A DNA stretch of 64,000 nucleotides from NCBI GenBank assembly GCA_018381235.1, contig JAGZSF010000013.1:1-64000 (forward strand), read 5' to 3'. The notes beneath the pieces are model-generated. The model searched no databases, had not been told where the DNA came from, and saw only the letters and a program-made list of their open reading frames with translations. The stretch is from Collinsella sp. GTDB lineage: Bacteria > Actinomycetota > Coriobacteriia > Coriobacteriales > Coriobacteriaceae. This document shows, in pieces, positions 23,335 through 31,297 of the stretch. Each line of letters starts with the position of its first letter. The first letter of the stretch is position 1. The translations under genes and the position numbers were made by a program.

Positions 23335-24936
23335 CTACGCCAGACGCGGGAACAGCGGATCGCCCTTCTCGACGGGCTGACCACCAGCAAGCAGGCCCCA
23401 AGCGCAAATGCCCTTGAGGTCGTCGCTCGCGGCCTCGTCCTCGCAGGACAGGCGGCGCAGAGCCTCGGCAGAAGTCTGGGGCATGAGCGGCATCAGCAGG
23501 TGAGCGGCAATGCGGATGGCCTCGAGCAGGTTGTAGATCACAAACGCCAGCTCGTCAGCCTTGGCCTCGTCCTTGGCAAGTGCCCAAGGCTCGGAGTCCT
23601 CGATGTAGTGGTTGGCGGCGTGGATGAGCTCCATGACCTCGTCCTTGGCTCCACCGTAATCGAGCACGTCCATCTTGGCCATGTAGCGCTCGACCAAACC
23701 GTCGGCAATCTTTGCCAGCGGGTTATCGAACGCATCGAACGATGCGGGCTTGGCGGGCGCGCAACCGTCAAAATACTTGCCGCTCATGTTGAGCGAACGC
23801 GAGATGAGGTTGCCCCAGCTGTTGGCCAGGTCGGCGTTGTAGACCTGCTCCATGCGGTCGAAGCTGATGGCACCGTCAGTGCCAGGGACGACGTCGGTCA
23901 TAAAGTAGTAGCGATAGCCCTCGACGCCCAGCATGTCGGTAACGTCCTGCGGAGCGATGGCGTTGCCGCGGCTCTTGGACATCTTCTCGGCCTTGCCGGT
24001 CTCGGCATTGCGCACGGTCAGGAAGCCGTGGGCAAAGACGTGCTCGGGCAGGGCCTCGCCGATGGCCATGAGCATGGCGGGCCAAATGACGCAGTGGAAG
24101 CGGATGATGTCCTTACCCACGATGTGGAACTGCGCGGGCCAGCGATAGGCCAGCTCGGCACGCGCCTCGTCGGTGTCGACACCGTAGCCGACGGCCGTCA
24201 TATAGTTGAGCAGCGCATCGAACCACACGTAGGTCACGTGACCCTCGTCAAACGGGACCTGAATGCCCCAGTCAAAGCTCGTACGGCTCACGGAAAGGTC
24301 ATTAAGGCCGCCCTCGACAAAGCTACGTACCTCGTTCATGCGGAACGCAGGCTCGACAAAGTCGGGGTGCTCGTCGTAAAGCTTGAGCAGCTTGTCCTGG
24401 AAAGCGGAAAGCTTAAAGAAGTAGGACTCCTCCTGCACGCGCTCAAGCGGACGGTGGCAGTCGGGGCACAGGTGCTGGCCGACGCTGCCGTACTCCTCGT
24501 CGCCCTTCTGGACCTGCGTATCGGTGAAGTAGGTCTCGTCAGGCACGCAATACCAACCGTCGTAGCTGCCCTTATACAGGTAGCCGGACTCCTTCATGCG
24601 CTCCCACAGGTACTGCACGGCATGATGCTGGCGCGGCTCGGTGGTGCGGATGAAGTCGTCGTTGGAAATCTCGAGCTTGCTCCAAAGCTCCTTGAAGTGC
24701 GGGGCCTGGCTGTCGGTCCACTCCTGCGGCGTCATGCCATGCTTGGCTGCGGCCTCGGCGACCTTCTCGCCGTGCTCGTCCATGCCGGTCAGGAACTTGA
24801 CGTTATAGCCGGCGGAGCGACGATAACGGGCCTGAACGTCGGCGATGATGGTGGAATAAGCCGTGCCCAGGTGCGGATCGGCGTTGACGTAGTAGATGGG
24901 CGTCGTGATAAAGAACGAAGGCTTGCTTTGATCCAT
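23335..24936 (-). CDS. metG: methionyl-tRNA synthetase
   Basis: Class I synthetase of 533 residues, the short form without a C-terminal tRNA-binding dimer domain. It has the HIGH-type motif 'NADPHLGTAYSTIIADV', a zinc-type insertion with 'GWYCVPDETYF' and 'LCPDCHRPLERV', the 'KSRGNAIAPQDV' KMSKS loop (sequence 'AEKMSKSRGN'), and an alpha-helical anticodon-binding C-terminal domain. The start ATG follows GGAGGACAAACCCC. It is 69 bp downstream of rsmI, and the same direction suggests co-transcription with rsmI, rsmA and tatD. No S-box or T-box leader was seen in that short gap. Confidence 0.97.
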   Translation of the reverse strand: MDQSKPSFFITTPIYYVNADPHLGTAYSTIIADVQARYRRSAGYNVKFLTGMDEHGEKVAEAAAKHGMTPQEWTDSQAPHFKELWSKLEISNDDFIRTTEPRQHHAVQYLWERMKESGYLYKGSYDGWYCVPDETYFTDTQVQKGDEEYGSVGQHLCPDCHRPLERVQEESYFFKLSAFQDKLLKLYDEHPDFVEPAFRMNEVRSFVEGGLNDLSVSRTSFDWGIQVPFDEGHVTYVWFDALLNYMTAVGYGVDTDEARAELAYRWPAQFHIVGKDIIRFHCVIWPAMLMAIGEALPEHVFAHGFLTVRNAETGKAEKMSKSRGNAIAPQDVTDMLGVEGYRYYFMTDVVPGTDGAISFDRMEQVYNADLANSWGNLISRSLNMSGKYFDGCAPAKPASFDAFDNPLAKIADGLVERYMAKMDVLDYGGAKDEVMELIHAANHYIEDSEPWALAKDEAKADELAFVIYNLLEAIRIAAHLLMPLMPQTSAEALRRLSCEDEAASDDLKGICAWGLLAGGQPVEKGDPLFPRLA

Positions 24937-25005
24937 GGGGTTTGTCCTCCAGAAAAACGTTGCATACAGAGGATGATTCTAGCGCAAGGGCTGGATATCC
25001 TCCAT

Positions 25006-25884
25006 CTATTGCATATCGAGCACCATGGCATAGACATCGCGCTTGCGGCGCGAATACTTCTGAGACAGGCGCTTGGCCACTGCAGACGCGGGCTCCCCCT
25101 CCTCGAGCGCGGCGCGGATATCCTCGCGCAGGGCCTCGTCGTGATCCGCTGCCGCGGCGCCAACCGGCACGGCACCGGCCTCCTCATCCTCGCTCGGCGG
25201 CGCGATGACCAGCGCAATCTCGCCCTTTACCTCGCCGCGAGCACGCAGCTCCTCGGCAAGCTGGGCAGCGGGCCCGCGCAAGACTTCCTCGTGCAGCTTG
25301 GTGAGCTCGCGGCAGACGGCAACCTCACGCTGGGGAAAGACCTCCACCACGGCCTCGAGCGTCGCCACGATGCGATGTGGAGACTCGTAGAAGATGAGCG
25401 CGCCGGGCACCACGGCAAGGCGCTGCAAACGGCGCACACGGTCGCCGTGCTTTCGGCCCAAAAAGCCCTCGAAGAAAAAATGCTTGCAGGGAATGCCGGA
25501 CGAAACGAGCGCCGTGACGCAAGCAGAGGGCCCGGGAATAACTTCTACGGGCACATCGGCCTCACGTGCCGCCTCGACCAGCGCCTGGCCGGGATCGGAC
25601 ACGCTCGGCATGCCGGCGTCCGAGGCAAAGGCGAGGGTCTCCCCCGCCAGCAGACGGTCGACTAGGCCGGCGGCGCGGCTGGCGATCACATTCTCGTCGC
25701 AACGGACAAGCGGCTTGGAAATGCCCAGGTGCATCAGCAGCTTTGACGTCACACGCGTGTCTTCGCAGCAGATGGCATCGGCGGCGGCAAACGCCTCGCC
25801 AACGCGCGGGGACAGGTCGCCCAGGTTGCCGATGGGCGTGCCGACCACATAGAGTTTGCCCGTATGGGCGCTGTTTTGCGTCAT
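25006..25884 (-). CDS. rsmI: 16S rRNA (cytidine1402-2'-O)-methyltransferase
   Basis: Tetrapyrrole-methylase-fold enzyme that 2'-O-methylates C1402 of 16S rRNA, 292 residues. It shows 'LYVVGTPIGNLGDLSPRVGEAF' and 'CEDTRVTSKLLMHLGI' at the N terminus, 'LAFASDAGMPSVSDPGQALV' and 'GPSACVTALVSSGIP', then 'FEGFLGRK' and 'LIFYESPHRIVATLEAV', all RsmI landmarks. The C terminus has an Ala/Glu-rich linker and a helical extension ('ALEEGEPASAVAKRLSQKYSRRKRDVYAMVL') found in some members. It precedes metG in the same orientation; the GH5-like gene lies 6 bp upstream. Confidence 0.95.
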   Translation of the reverse strand: MTQNSAHTGKLYVVGTPIGNLGDLSPRVGEAFAAADAICCEDTRVTSKLLMHLGISKPLVRCDENVIASRAAGLVDRLLAGETLAFASDAGMPSVSDPGQALVEAAREADVPVEVIPGPSACVTALVSSGIPCKHFFFEGFLGRKHGDRVRRLQRLAVVPGALIFYESPHRIVATLEAVVEVFPQREVAVCRELTKLHEEVLRGPAAQLAEELRARGEVKGEIALVIAPPSEDEEAGAVPVGAAAADHDEALREDIRAALEEGEPASAVAKRLSQKYSRRKRDVYAMVLDMQ

Positions 25885-25890
25885 ATCAAC

Positions 25891-26952
25891 CTATTCAATC
25901 ATGCCGCGCTCGAGCGTACCGAGCGCCGCGCGGGCGTCCCATGCTGCAATGCGCTTCTCGGTCTTCCACGTTTGGAAGAACCAACCGGCAGCCGGCGCAA
26001 ACGAAGCCAGCTGATTGGCGATAAACACGCGCTCGTAGGCATTGCGGCCCTCGGGCGTAACCGACGAGTTGGCAAAGATCGCCGCGCCCGACCATTCGCC
26101 CACCAGCACGGGGAACCCAGTCGAAATCGCTTCTTTGAGCTCGCGCTTGTTGCGCGAAATCGCCGTCGTCAGCCCGCGGGGGCTCGTGATATCGAGCGCA
26201 TACTCGTCACGGTAATGGTACAGGTGAAGGTCCATGTAGACGTTCTTGTACTTGGCGCCGCGCATAAAATGCTTCCACTCGTTGGGATGCCCCGACGACG
26301 AGAAGACGACGATCTTATCCTCGGGCATATACGAACGGACGAGCTCGTAGGCGTCGCGATAGAAGTTGCGCAGGTAGTGCGCCGGAATGCCATCCGTCAT
26401 GGCAAAGAGACTCTTGCGGACGCTCATCTGCGGCGTGTCCAGCAGCTCAATGCCCAGCAGGCTCTCGGCCTCGCCGTAGCGATCGGCCAGGCGCTCGAGC
26501 ACGTCGAGCGCGACATGACGGCCGTTGGTGGACGAATGCCACTCGACGACAGCCTCCGGCGTGGCGGGCGAATCGTTGGAATCGCCCTGGCCACCGGGCA
26601 CAGTTGCCAGATCAAGCAGCACGCGGATGTCGTACTTGGCAGCCCACTCAATTGCACGGTCGATGTAGTCGACAACCGAGATGTAGGACGCATCGGACTC
26701 CTGCGAGCCAAAGGCATACCAAGGCACCGGCAGGCGCACGGCGTTGAGGCCGATCTGCGCCATGCGACGGAAATCATCCTCGCTCACAAACGTCTCGTAA
26801 TGACGGCGCATGCGCTCGTTATAGGCGGCGGTGCCCATGGCCTCCTGCAGCTCGGCCGCATTGGATGCACCGGTCGCCGCGTATAGCGACGGGGTCACCC
26901 AAGGCTCGGGAATAAACCAGCCAGAGAGATTAACGCCGAGTATCCTCTCCAT
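25891..26952 (-). CDS. glycoside hydrolase family 5-like protein lacking the canonical acid/base Glu
   Basis: A 353-residue TIM-barrel protein resembling exo-beta-1,3-glucanase-type GH5 enzymes: 'ILGVNLSGWFIPEPWVTPSLY', 'DDFRRMAQIGLNAVRLPVPW', 'VLLDLATVPGGQGDSND', 'VYMDLHLYHY' (H243) and 'PVLVGEWSGA' with nucleophile-like E286. The position of the usual N-E-P acid/base motif reads 'GIELLDTPQ' (D172-T173-P174), so the catalytic acid/base is Thr. No signal peptide is present, so it is cytoplasmic. The ATG at 26952 follows AAGGGGGCAGTG. It may be inactive or have changed chemistry. The 62-bp palindromic array lies 180-410 bp upstream. Confidence 0.8.
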   Translation of the reverse strand: MERILGVNLSGWFIPEPWVTPSLYAATGASNAAELQEAMGTAAYNERMRRHYETFVSEDDFRRMAQIGLNAVRLPVPWYAFGSQESDASYISVVDYIDRAIEWAAKYDIRVLLDLATVPGGQGDSNDSPATPEAVVEWHSSTNGRHVALDVLERLADRYGEAESLLGIELLDTPQMSVRKSLFAMTDGIPAHYLRNFYRDAYELVRSYMPEDKIVVFSSSGHPNEWKHFMRGAKYKNVYMDLHLYHYRDEYALDITSPRGLTTAISRNKRELKEAISTGFPVLVGEWSGAAIFANSSVTPEGRNAYERVFIANQLASFAPAAGWFFQTWKTEKRIAAWDARAALGTLERGMIE

Positions 26953-27017
26953 CACTGCCCCCTTCGGATCGTGCAGGCCGAGCCTGCATCGTATTGCATG
27001 GGAAAAGTATCGTTTTG

Positions 27018-27054
27018 AGTATACCCGCGCGTGCGGACAGACGACCGAACGGTC
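27018..27054 (-). promoter_or_regulatory. candidate promoter and palindromic operator of the GH5-like gene
   Basis: Minus strand -10 TATACT (27018-27023). The perfect 12-bp palindrome GACCGAACGGTC (27043-27054) overlaps the expected -35 position, as for a repressor such as a TetR-family protein. The -35 itself is poor. Confidence 0.45.
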
Positions 27055-27131
27055 TGTAAAGTGGCGCAAAAGCGAGAGGAATGTCTGAGCGGGCGGGCCC
27101 GAAATGTGCACGCACGTCGGAAGTAAGCGCC

Positions 27132-27362
27132 GGAAAGCGCGTCCCGTTTTTCGCAAAAGACTGGGATGCATTTTCCGCTCGAGGCCTCAATCGGAAAATG
27201 CATCCCGTTCTGAGCGCGGGATCTGGGACGCAGTTTCCGCCAAAGACCGCAAAAGGAAAGCACATCCCATTCTGACGCCGGATTCCGGGTCGCGCTTTCC
27301 CAAGCGGCCTCAAAGCGGAAAACGCATCCCACTCTGAAGCCAAATTCCGGGACGCAGTTTCG
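27132..27362. repeat. 62-bp-period array of alternating inverted 14-bp arms
   Basis: Arms of type GGGAYGCANTTTCC start at 27163, 27225, 27287 and 27349, exactly 62 bp apart. The reverse-complement type GGAAARCGCATCCC starts at 27132, 27193, 27255 and 27317. Left and right arms alternate, forming hairpins with 14-18-nt loops, separated by spacers containing TTCTGA-GC or close variants. Non-coding, although frames through it remain open by chance. Confidence 0.88.
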
Positions 27363-27380
27363 CAGAGCCCTCGATAAAAG

Positions 27381-27404
27381 AAAAGGACCCCTTTGCAGAG
27401 GTCC
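27381..27404 (-). terminator. terminator of tRNA-Phe
   Basis: Minus strand AGGACC(TC)...GGGGTCCT hairpin followed by TTTTCTTTT, 14 bp past the tRNA. Confidence 0.85.
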
Positions 27405-27418
27405 TAGTCAATTCAAGG

Positions 27419-27491
<73 letters not shown>

Positions 27492-27523
27492 ATTTGAGGT
27501 GTGCCTTGTTTCAAGGCTTGATT

Positions 27524-27551
27524 AGTATAACCAAGGACGCGTTCCGGTCAA
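27524..27551 (-). promoter_or_regulatory. promoter of tRNA-Phe
   Basis: Minus strand TTGACC (27546-27551), 16-bp spacer, TATACT (27524-27529). Confidence 0.8.
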
Positions 27552-27648
27552 CCGAGAATTTTAAAAAAGTTTTTGAGCACAGTCTCGGTTCTATAAATCG
27601 GCACGTCAGAGACATCAGCCGGCAGCAAGAAGTTTTTCGCTCAGTCCC

Positions 27649-28008
27649 TTAAGCCGGCACGCGTTGGAGAGCAGGGGTCGAAACAATGATTGAAGGACGC
27701 TCTAGTACGGCCCAGGCGCCGGGGCAGGAGCACATACGCCAGGGACGTACGTTTTCGTAGCGCGCGAGGATATTGCCGTCGCGATCGATGAAGGCGATGT
27801 CGATGGGATAGGCCATAAAACACGTATGGACCGAAGAGCAGCGTGGAAACGCCATGACGAGCGGCAGGCCGTTGGCGGCAACCGGACGCCGTCCCAGCAT
27901 GCCGCGCAGGCGCATGACAAACGACTCCGCTACCACAAACTCGACCGGCGTCCAACCCAGCCTATTGAGTGCCCGCGCGTAGGCGATGTAGGACGAGACC
28001 GCGGTCAC
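27649..28008 (-). CDS. DUF192 family protein
   Basis: A 119-residue protein with the DUF192 signature: 'VVAESFVMRLRGMLGRRP', 'LVMAFPRCSSVHTCFMAYPIDIAFIDRDGNIL' and 'VLERPSIIV'. The family is small and beta-rich, of unknown function, often in Tad/type II secretion contexts. I start at the GTG at 28008, which overlaps the TadE-like stop (ATGTGA); the frame extends further upstream but into that gene. It is the last gene of the Tad operon. No terminator hairpin of note was seen between here and the tRNA-Phe promoter. Confidence 0.85.
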   Translation of the reverse strand: MTAVSSYIAYARALNRLGWTPVEFVVAESFVMRLRGMLGRRPVAANGLPLVMAFPRCSSVHTCFMAYPIDIAFIDRDGNILARYENVRPWRMCSCPGAWAVLERPSIIVSTPALQRVPA

Positions 28009-28481
28009 ATGACCACCCCCGGGCGCCATGGATCGACCGTCACCGCGCGCTCGTGCGACAACGTTGTCGGCGCCCCCAGCGGAACGCCAGCGATGCTGAG
28101 AGAAGTCGGCCACGGCTCATAGTGCATGGTGCAGGTGTAGGTCCTAAACGTACCGGATAGGGAGAGCAGGCCACCATCCGATGCCTCCGCGCCTTGCTCG
28201 CTCGACACTTCGATCTGTAAGTCATAGCCTTCCATGGCATTCAGAATTTGAGTCTGGACCGTCGCCGAGGCATCGGCAGAGCTTTCGTCGCCCTCCCCCT
28301 CCGACGCCACGGCATGCGCCAACACGATGTCGGGCACCACGCGGTCGAAGCGCGCGACAGCGCTGGCAAAGATCATGACGTTGTACACGATGAGTGCCAG
28401 CACCAGCAAAACGGGCGTAACCGCTGCCATCTCCACCGTCGCCTGGGCGCGCTCCTCGCGCAGACGCATGCGAATACTCAT
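28005..28481 (-). CDS. tadE: TadE-like minor pseudopilin
   Basis: A 158-residue TadE-family protein: short basic N terminus 'MSIRMRLREERAQATVEMAAVTP' with the prepilin-type site A-Q-A-T-V-E (Glu five residues after the putative cleavage) followed by a hydrophobic helix ('VLLVLALIVYNVMIFASAVARF') and an extracytoplasmic domain. Minor pseudopilins of this type are required for Flp pilus assembly. The start codon overlaps the TadG-like stop (TAATG), and the 3' end overlaps the DUF192 gene, showing tight translational coupling. Confidence 0.88.
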   Translation of the reverse strand: MSIRMRLREERAQATVEMAAVTPVLLVLALIVYNVMIFASAVARFDRVVPDIVLAHAVASEGEGDESSADASATVQTQILNAMEGYDLQIEVSSEQGAEASDGGLLSLSGTFRTYTCTMHYEPWPTSLSIAGVPLGAPTTLSHERAVTVDPWRPGVVM

Positions 28482-30634
28482 TACGACCCACCGCCCAGAG
28501 CGCCAACCAGCGTGGCGACATCGACGGTGAGTGGGATGGAGCCGCCGCCGGGCAGAGGAATCTCCGCAAGCGTGAACACCGTACCGCTAATGGTGCGTTC
28601 GACTTGATATTCCAACGCCTCGCAAAGCGCCTTGGGATCGGTCACGCCCAACGGAATACTTCGCAGCTTGTCTTGCGCTTGAGAGAGACCAGCGATGTCA
28701 GACCCCGGACTCTTAATGACGTTGGCGGAATCGGTCAGCACTGGCTTTCGCAGGCGCAAGTCGCACGGTTCCAGACCCAACGCCGCCATGGACGCCGAAA
28801 CGGTATCGCCGAGCCACGATGCGATGGAACCCAACGCGCCGCTGCCCCCTTCTAGGCCTTTAATCATCTCGTCCATAAGTTCGTCGGCCGAACCTTGGAT
28901 ATCACCGTACCCTACGAGCAGCCGTCCCCAAACATGCATGACGCCGTCGAGCACGCCGGCAACGCCGCCCGAGCGTTCCTTCAATGTCGAGAAAAATCGC
29001 GAAAGCACGTTGTTTTGCGCCGTCGCCTCATCGGGCGCCAGCACCGCGGCAGAGATAGCACCGCGATCGCCAAGCCTGACTGCCGTGTTAAACGAAGAGT
29101 TGAGCTCATCGGGGCTCGAGATGGCACCCGAAACCGCAAAGGCGACCACGCCGTTGCGACCGGGCGGAGCGATACGCGGGCGCTCGCCCGAAAGCGCTTT
29201 AATGGCCTGGTCAAACGCATTGCCCGCACGGTCGGCCTCGTCTTCGGTCTGACGCTCGAGCTCGAACTCTTTGTTGCGGCATTCGACGTAGTCTTCCAGG
29301 GCCTCTTTGAACTTATCGAAGTGGTACTCGAAGCCCCTTTCGACAGAAGTCGTTGCAATCGCAACGTACCCTAAAGACGACACACCGAAATGGCATTCGC
29401 TACACGTTTCGTGACCGTCAAAATCTTCGACGGATGCCAGCCCACCTGGCTTTCCTTTTTTGTAATTTGGACAGTCAGTCCCATAATGCAAATAGGCAAC
29501 TTTATCTACTTCACTCGTGGGCCAACACGCATCGGTATAGAGTTCAGTCGCCCGCGCCTCATCTGGATTTCGCGGAAGGAAAGGGATGTGAGCGGAAACT
29601 TTGCCGTCCTTTTCAGTTATATATGCCCGCTCGACTTCTTCGCTCGCATAAGCGAAGAACACCTTTCGTGCAGCAGAATCTGCCTGTTTTTCCGGACCCT
29701 CGCCAAGCGGTTTCTCATTTGCCAGGCGCTGGCGATAGTAGGCCTTCGCGCGATCGAGCGCCACTTGCGGTTCCCACGTAACGCTCGAAGCGTAATGCGG
29801 ATTTTGAACACCAGAGAGATCCGTCAGGCTTTTCGCACGCTCCCACATGCAAGAACAGCTGCTAACCGAGCCCTTGTCAGACCCACCACAATCCGCCAGC
29901 CAGGCGCGCTCCTTTGCCTTCGCCGTCTCCTCCGAGGCCTTCCGCAGCTCCTCGGCCGCACGCTCTAAATCATCTGATGTGTCTTTAATGGTATCGGTCG
30001 AGATCTCGGACCCTTTGAGCGCAGCGAAGTCCGACTCGGATGTCCTGGGCACGGCAAGCGCCGTGCCGGTATAGGTCACACTATCGGTATCCTGCGCCGA
30101 CACCGCCTGCGTGGCACGTGCGGCGATCAGATACGGCAGAGCCGTCTCGATTTTCTGTAAGCCTTCCGATGCGCTTTTGGCAAACTTGTTGCGCGTTTTA
30201 ATGATCTCAATCCCGGTGTCGACCATATTGCTGGCAACTGGTTCGGCACCTGGAATGAGGATGGCGACCAGGCCCGTCCCGATCGTGGCAAACCCCGCCA
30301 GGCCCAAACTCAAAATGCTCGCATCCACCACCGTGGCGGCCGTGTGATAGGACGACACCACGTTGGCGCCCGCCAGTGCACCGCTATCGGCCGCCACCTG
30401 GGTGTCTCCGGCGCGCGACATGCTCCATATCGCCGCGGTCGACGAAAACAGCAGCGTAAGCACCACTAGGATGACCACGGCAGAAGAAAGCGTGGTATAG
30501 GCGCCGTCTTCGATAAACAGATCAACACCGGCGCGGCCCATAAAGCCGCCTCGCTTGCGATGGCAGCTCGGACGGCGCGTCAAAACGCATCTAGACCAGA
30601 AACGCTTAATCCCATGCAGCAATCCACGAATCAT
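28481..30634 (-). CDS. TadG-like pilus-locus protein with a long Cys-containing external region
   Basis: A 717-residue protein with a basic N terminus, one membrane helix at about residues 52-72 ('AVVILVVLTLLFSSTAAIW') and a long extracytoplasmic part. 'DTQVAADSGALAGANVV' after the helix is the typical TadG start. Helical segments (220-250, 430-470) look coiled coil. Cysteines C249, C260, C262, C370, C388, C411 and C414 cluster in the first 415 residues; the last two form C-S-E-C-H. I start at the ATG at 30634, which follows GGAGGGAGATT. Standard TadG anchors pilus assembly; no von Willebrand domain is visible here. It is coupled to the TadE-like genes on both sides. Confidence 0.78.
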   Translation of the reverse strand: MIRGLLHGIKRFWSRCVLTRRPSCHRKRGGFMGRAGVDLFIEDGAYTTLSSAVVILVVLTLLFSSTAAIWSMSRAGDTQVAADSGALAGANVVSSYHTAATVVDASILSLGLAGFATIGTGLVAILIPGAEPVASNMVDTGIEIIKTRNKFAKSASEGLQKIETALPYLIAARATQAVSAQDTDSVTYTGTALAVPRTSESDFAALKGSEISTDTIKDTSDDLERAAEELRKASEETAKAKERAWLADCGGSDKGSVSSCSCMWERAKSLTDLSGVQNPHYASSVTWEPQVALDRAKAYYRQRLANEKPLGEGPEKQADSAARKVFFAYASEEVERAYITEKDGKVSAHIPFLPRNPDEARATELYTDACWPTSEVDKVAYLHYGTDCPNYKKGKPGGLASVEDFDGHETCSECHFGVSSLGYVAIATTSVERGFEYHFDKFKEALEDYVECRNKEFELERQTEDEADRAGNAFDQAIKALSGERPRIAPPGRNGVVAFAVSGAISSPDELNSSFNTAVRLGDRGAISAAVLAPDEATAQNNVLSRFFSTLKERSGGVAGVLDGVMHVWGRLLVGYGDIQGSADELMDEMIKGLEGGSGALGSIASWLGDTVSASMAALGLEPCDLRLRKPVLTDSANVIKSPGSDIAGLSQAQDKLRSIPLGVTDPKALCEALEYQVERTISGTVFTLAEIPLPGGGSIPLTVDVATLVGALGGGS

Positions 30635-31142
30635 AATCTCCCTCCAGCCATTCGGGACGCGATTGATACGAGACATCGACCTTGAGCTCAACGTAGCCGC
30701 CCTCGGCGGTACCACCCATAGCCTGCGCAAACGCACCGATCACAGGCAACGGCTTGACCTCGCCGGAAACGGACACGGACGAGACGCCACCCGCACCGGC
30801 CCGGCCAAGCTCGATATCCCACGACAACGGCCCGCCGGCATGAAAGATCGAAACGTTGGGCACTGCGACAAGCCGGCGGCGGGTGAACTCCTTAAGATCG
30901 TCGTCCTCCGCCGTCGTCGTGGTCATGAGCCGCGCGGTCTCGGCGGCGGCAGACTCCATGACCGCGCGCGTATAAAGCAAGCACACTGGTTGCAGTGCGA
31001 GAAGGATGAGCGTCAGAAACGTCGGCAGCAAAAAAGCGGCCTCGACCGTAGACTGCGCCCGGTCCTCGCGCGCGATATCAATACAACGCGATGTCCTTAG
31101 CGCCCGCAGCGGCGTCGATAACCGACGTCGAGGCAACGCCAT
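30606..31142 (-). CDS. TadE-like pseudopilin (start uncertain)
   Basis: The TadE-like part begins 'IAREDRAQSTVEAAFLLPTFLTLILLALQPVCLLY' with a prepilin-type A-Q-S-T-V-E site and one hydrophobic helix, then an external domain ending 'WLEGDYDSWIAAWD'. The nearest in-frame ATG is at 31142, inside the preceding small gene, giving 178 residues with a basic leader ('MALPRRRLSTPLRALRTSR'). An alternative is a rare ATT at about 31082, ten nt after AAGGAC. The 3' end overlaps the TadG-like start by about 28 bp. Role in pilus assembly is inferred from family and position. Confidence 0.75.
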   Translation of the reverse strand: MALPRRRLSTPLRALRTSRCIDIAREDRAQSTVEAAFLLPTFLTLILLALQPVCLLYTRAVMESAAAETARLMTTTTAEDDDLKEFTRRRLVAVPNVSIFHAGGPLSWDIELGRAGAGGVSSVSVSGEVKPLPVIGAFAQAMGGTAEGGYVELKVDVSYQSRPEWLEGDYDSWIAAWD

Positions 31143-31296
31143 GGGATGCCGCCCGCTCAACCAGCGCCGCCAAGCGCCCATCGGTGCCAGCACGCCAAAG
31201 CCCCGCGATCGCCAGCACGATCGATAACAGCGCCACTGTAACGATGGCGTATTCCACAGTCGCTTGGGCAACCTCTTCACGCAGAACGCCATGCAT
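31078..31296 (-). CDS. small Flp/TadE-type pseudopilin
   Basis: A 72-residue protein, 'MHGVLREEVAQATVEYAIVTVALLSIVLAIAGLW...', with the same A-Q-A-T-V-E-Y prepilin-peptidase site as the Flp pilin and TadE-like proteins here, a single helix and a short Ala-rich tail. It could be a minor pilin. Members of this kind (DUF4244-like) are common in actinobacterial Tad clusters. It begins 1 bp after the previous gene stop. Confidence 0.78.
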   Translation of the reverse strand: MHGVLREEVAQATVEYAIVTVALLSIVLAIAGLWRAGTDGRLAALVERAASHGVASTSVIDAAAGAKDIALY

Positions 31297-31297
31297 T

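Noticed and set aside
23254..25665. Long plus-strand open frame opposite metG and rsmI
   Set aside because: High GC content keeps the antisense frame open; the minus-strand proteins are clear MetG and RsmI. The same applies to 39167-41650 (opposite the Ca2+-ATPase), 49544-51349 (opposite pheT), 56302-58524 (opposite the DUF4012 gene) and 41999-43597 (opposite pyk).
27132..27362. CRISPR array
   Set aside because: The repeated arms alternate in orientation and the spacers between them are also conserved; no cas genes are present.
29390..29410. c-type cytochrome in the TadG-like gene
   Set aside because: A single C-x-x-C-H in a long pilus-locus protein without other haem features is not enough; kept only as an observation.
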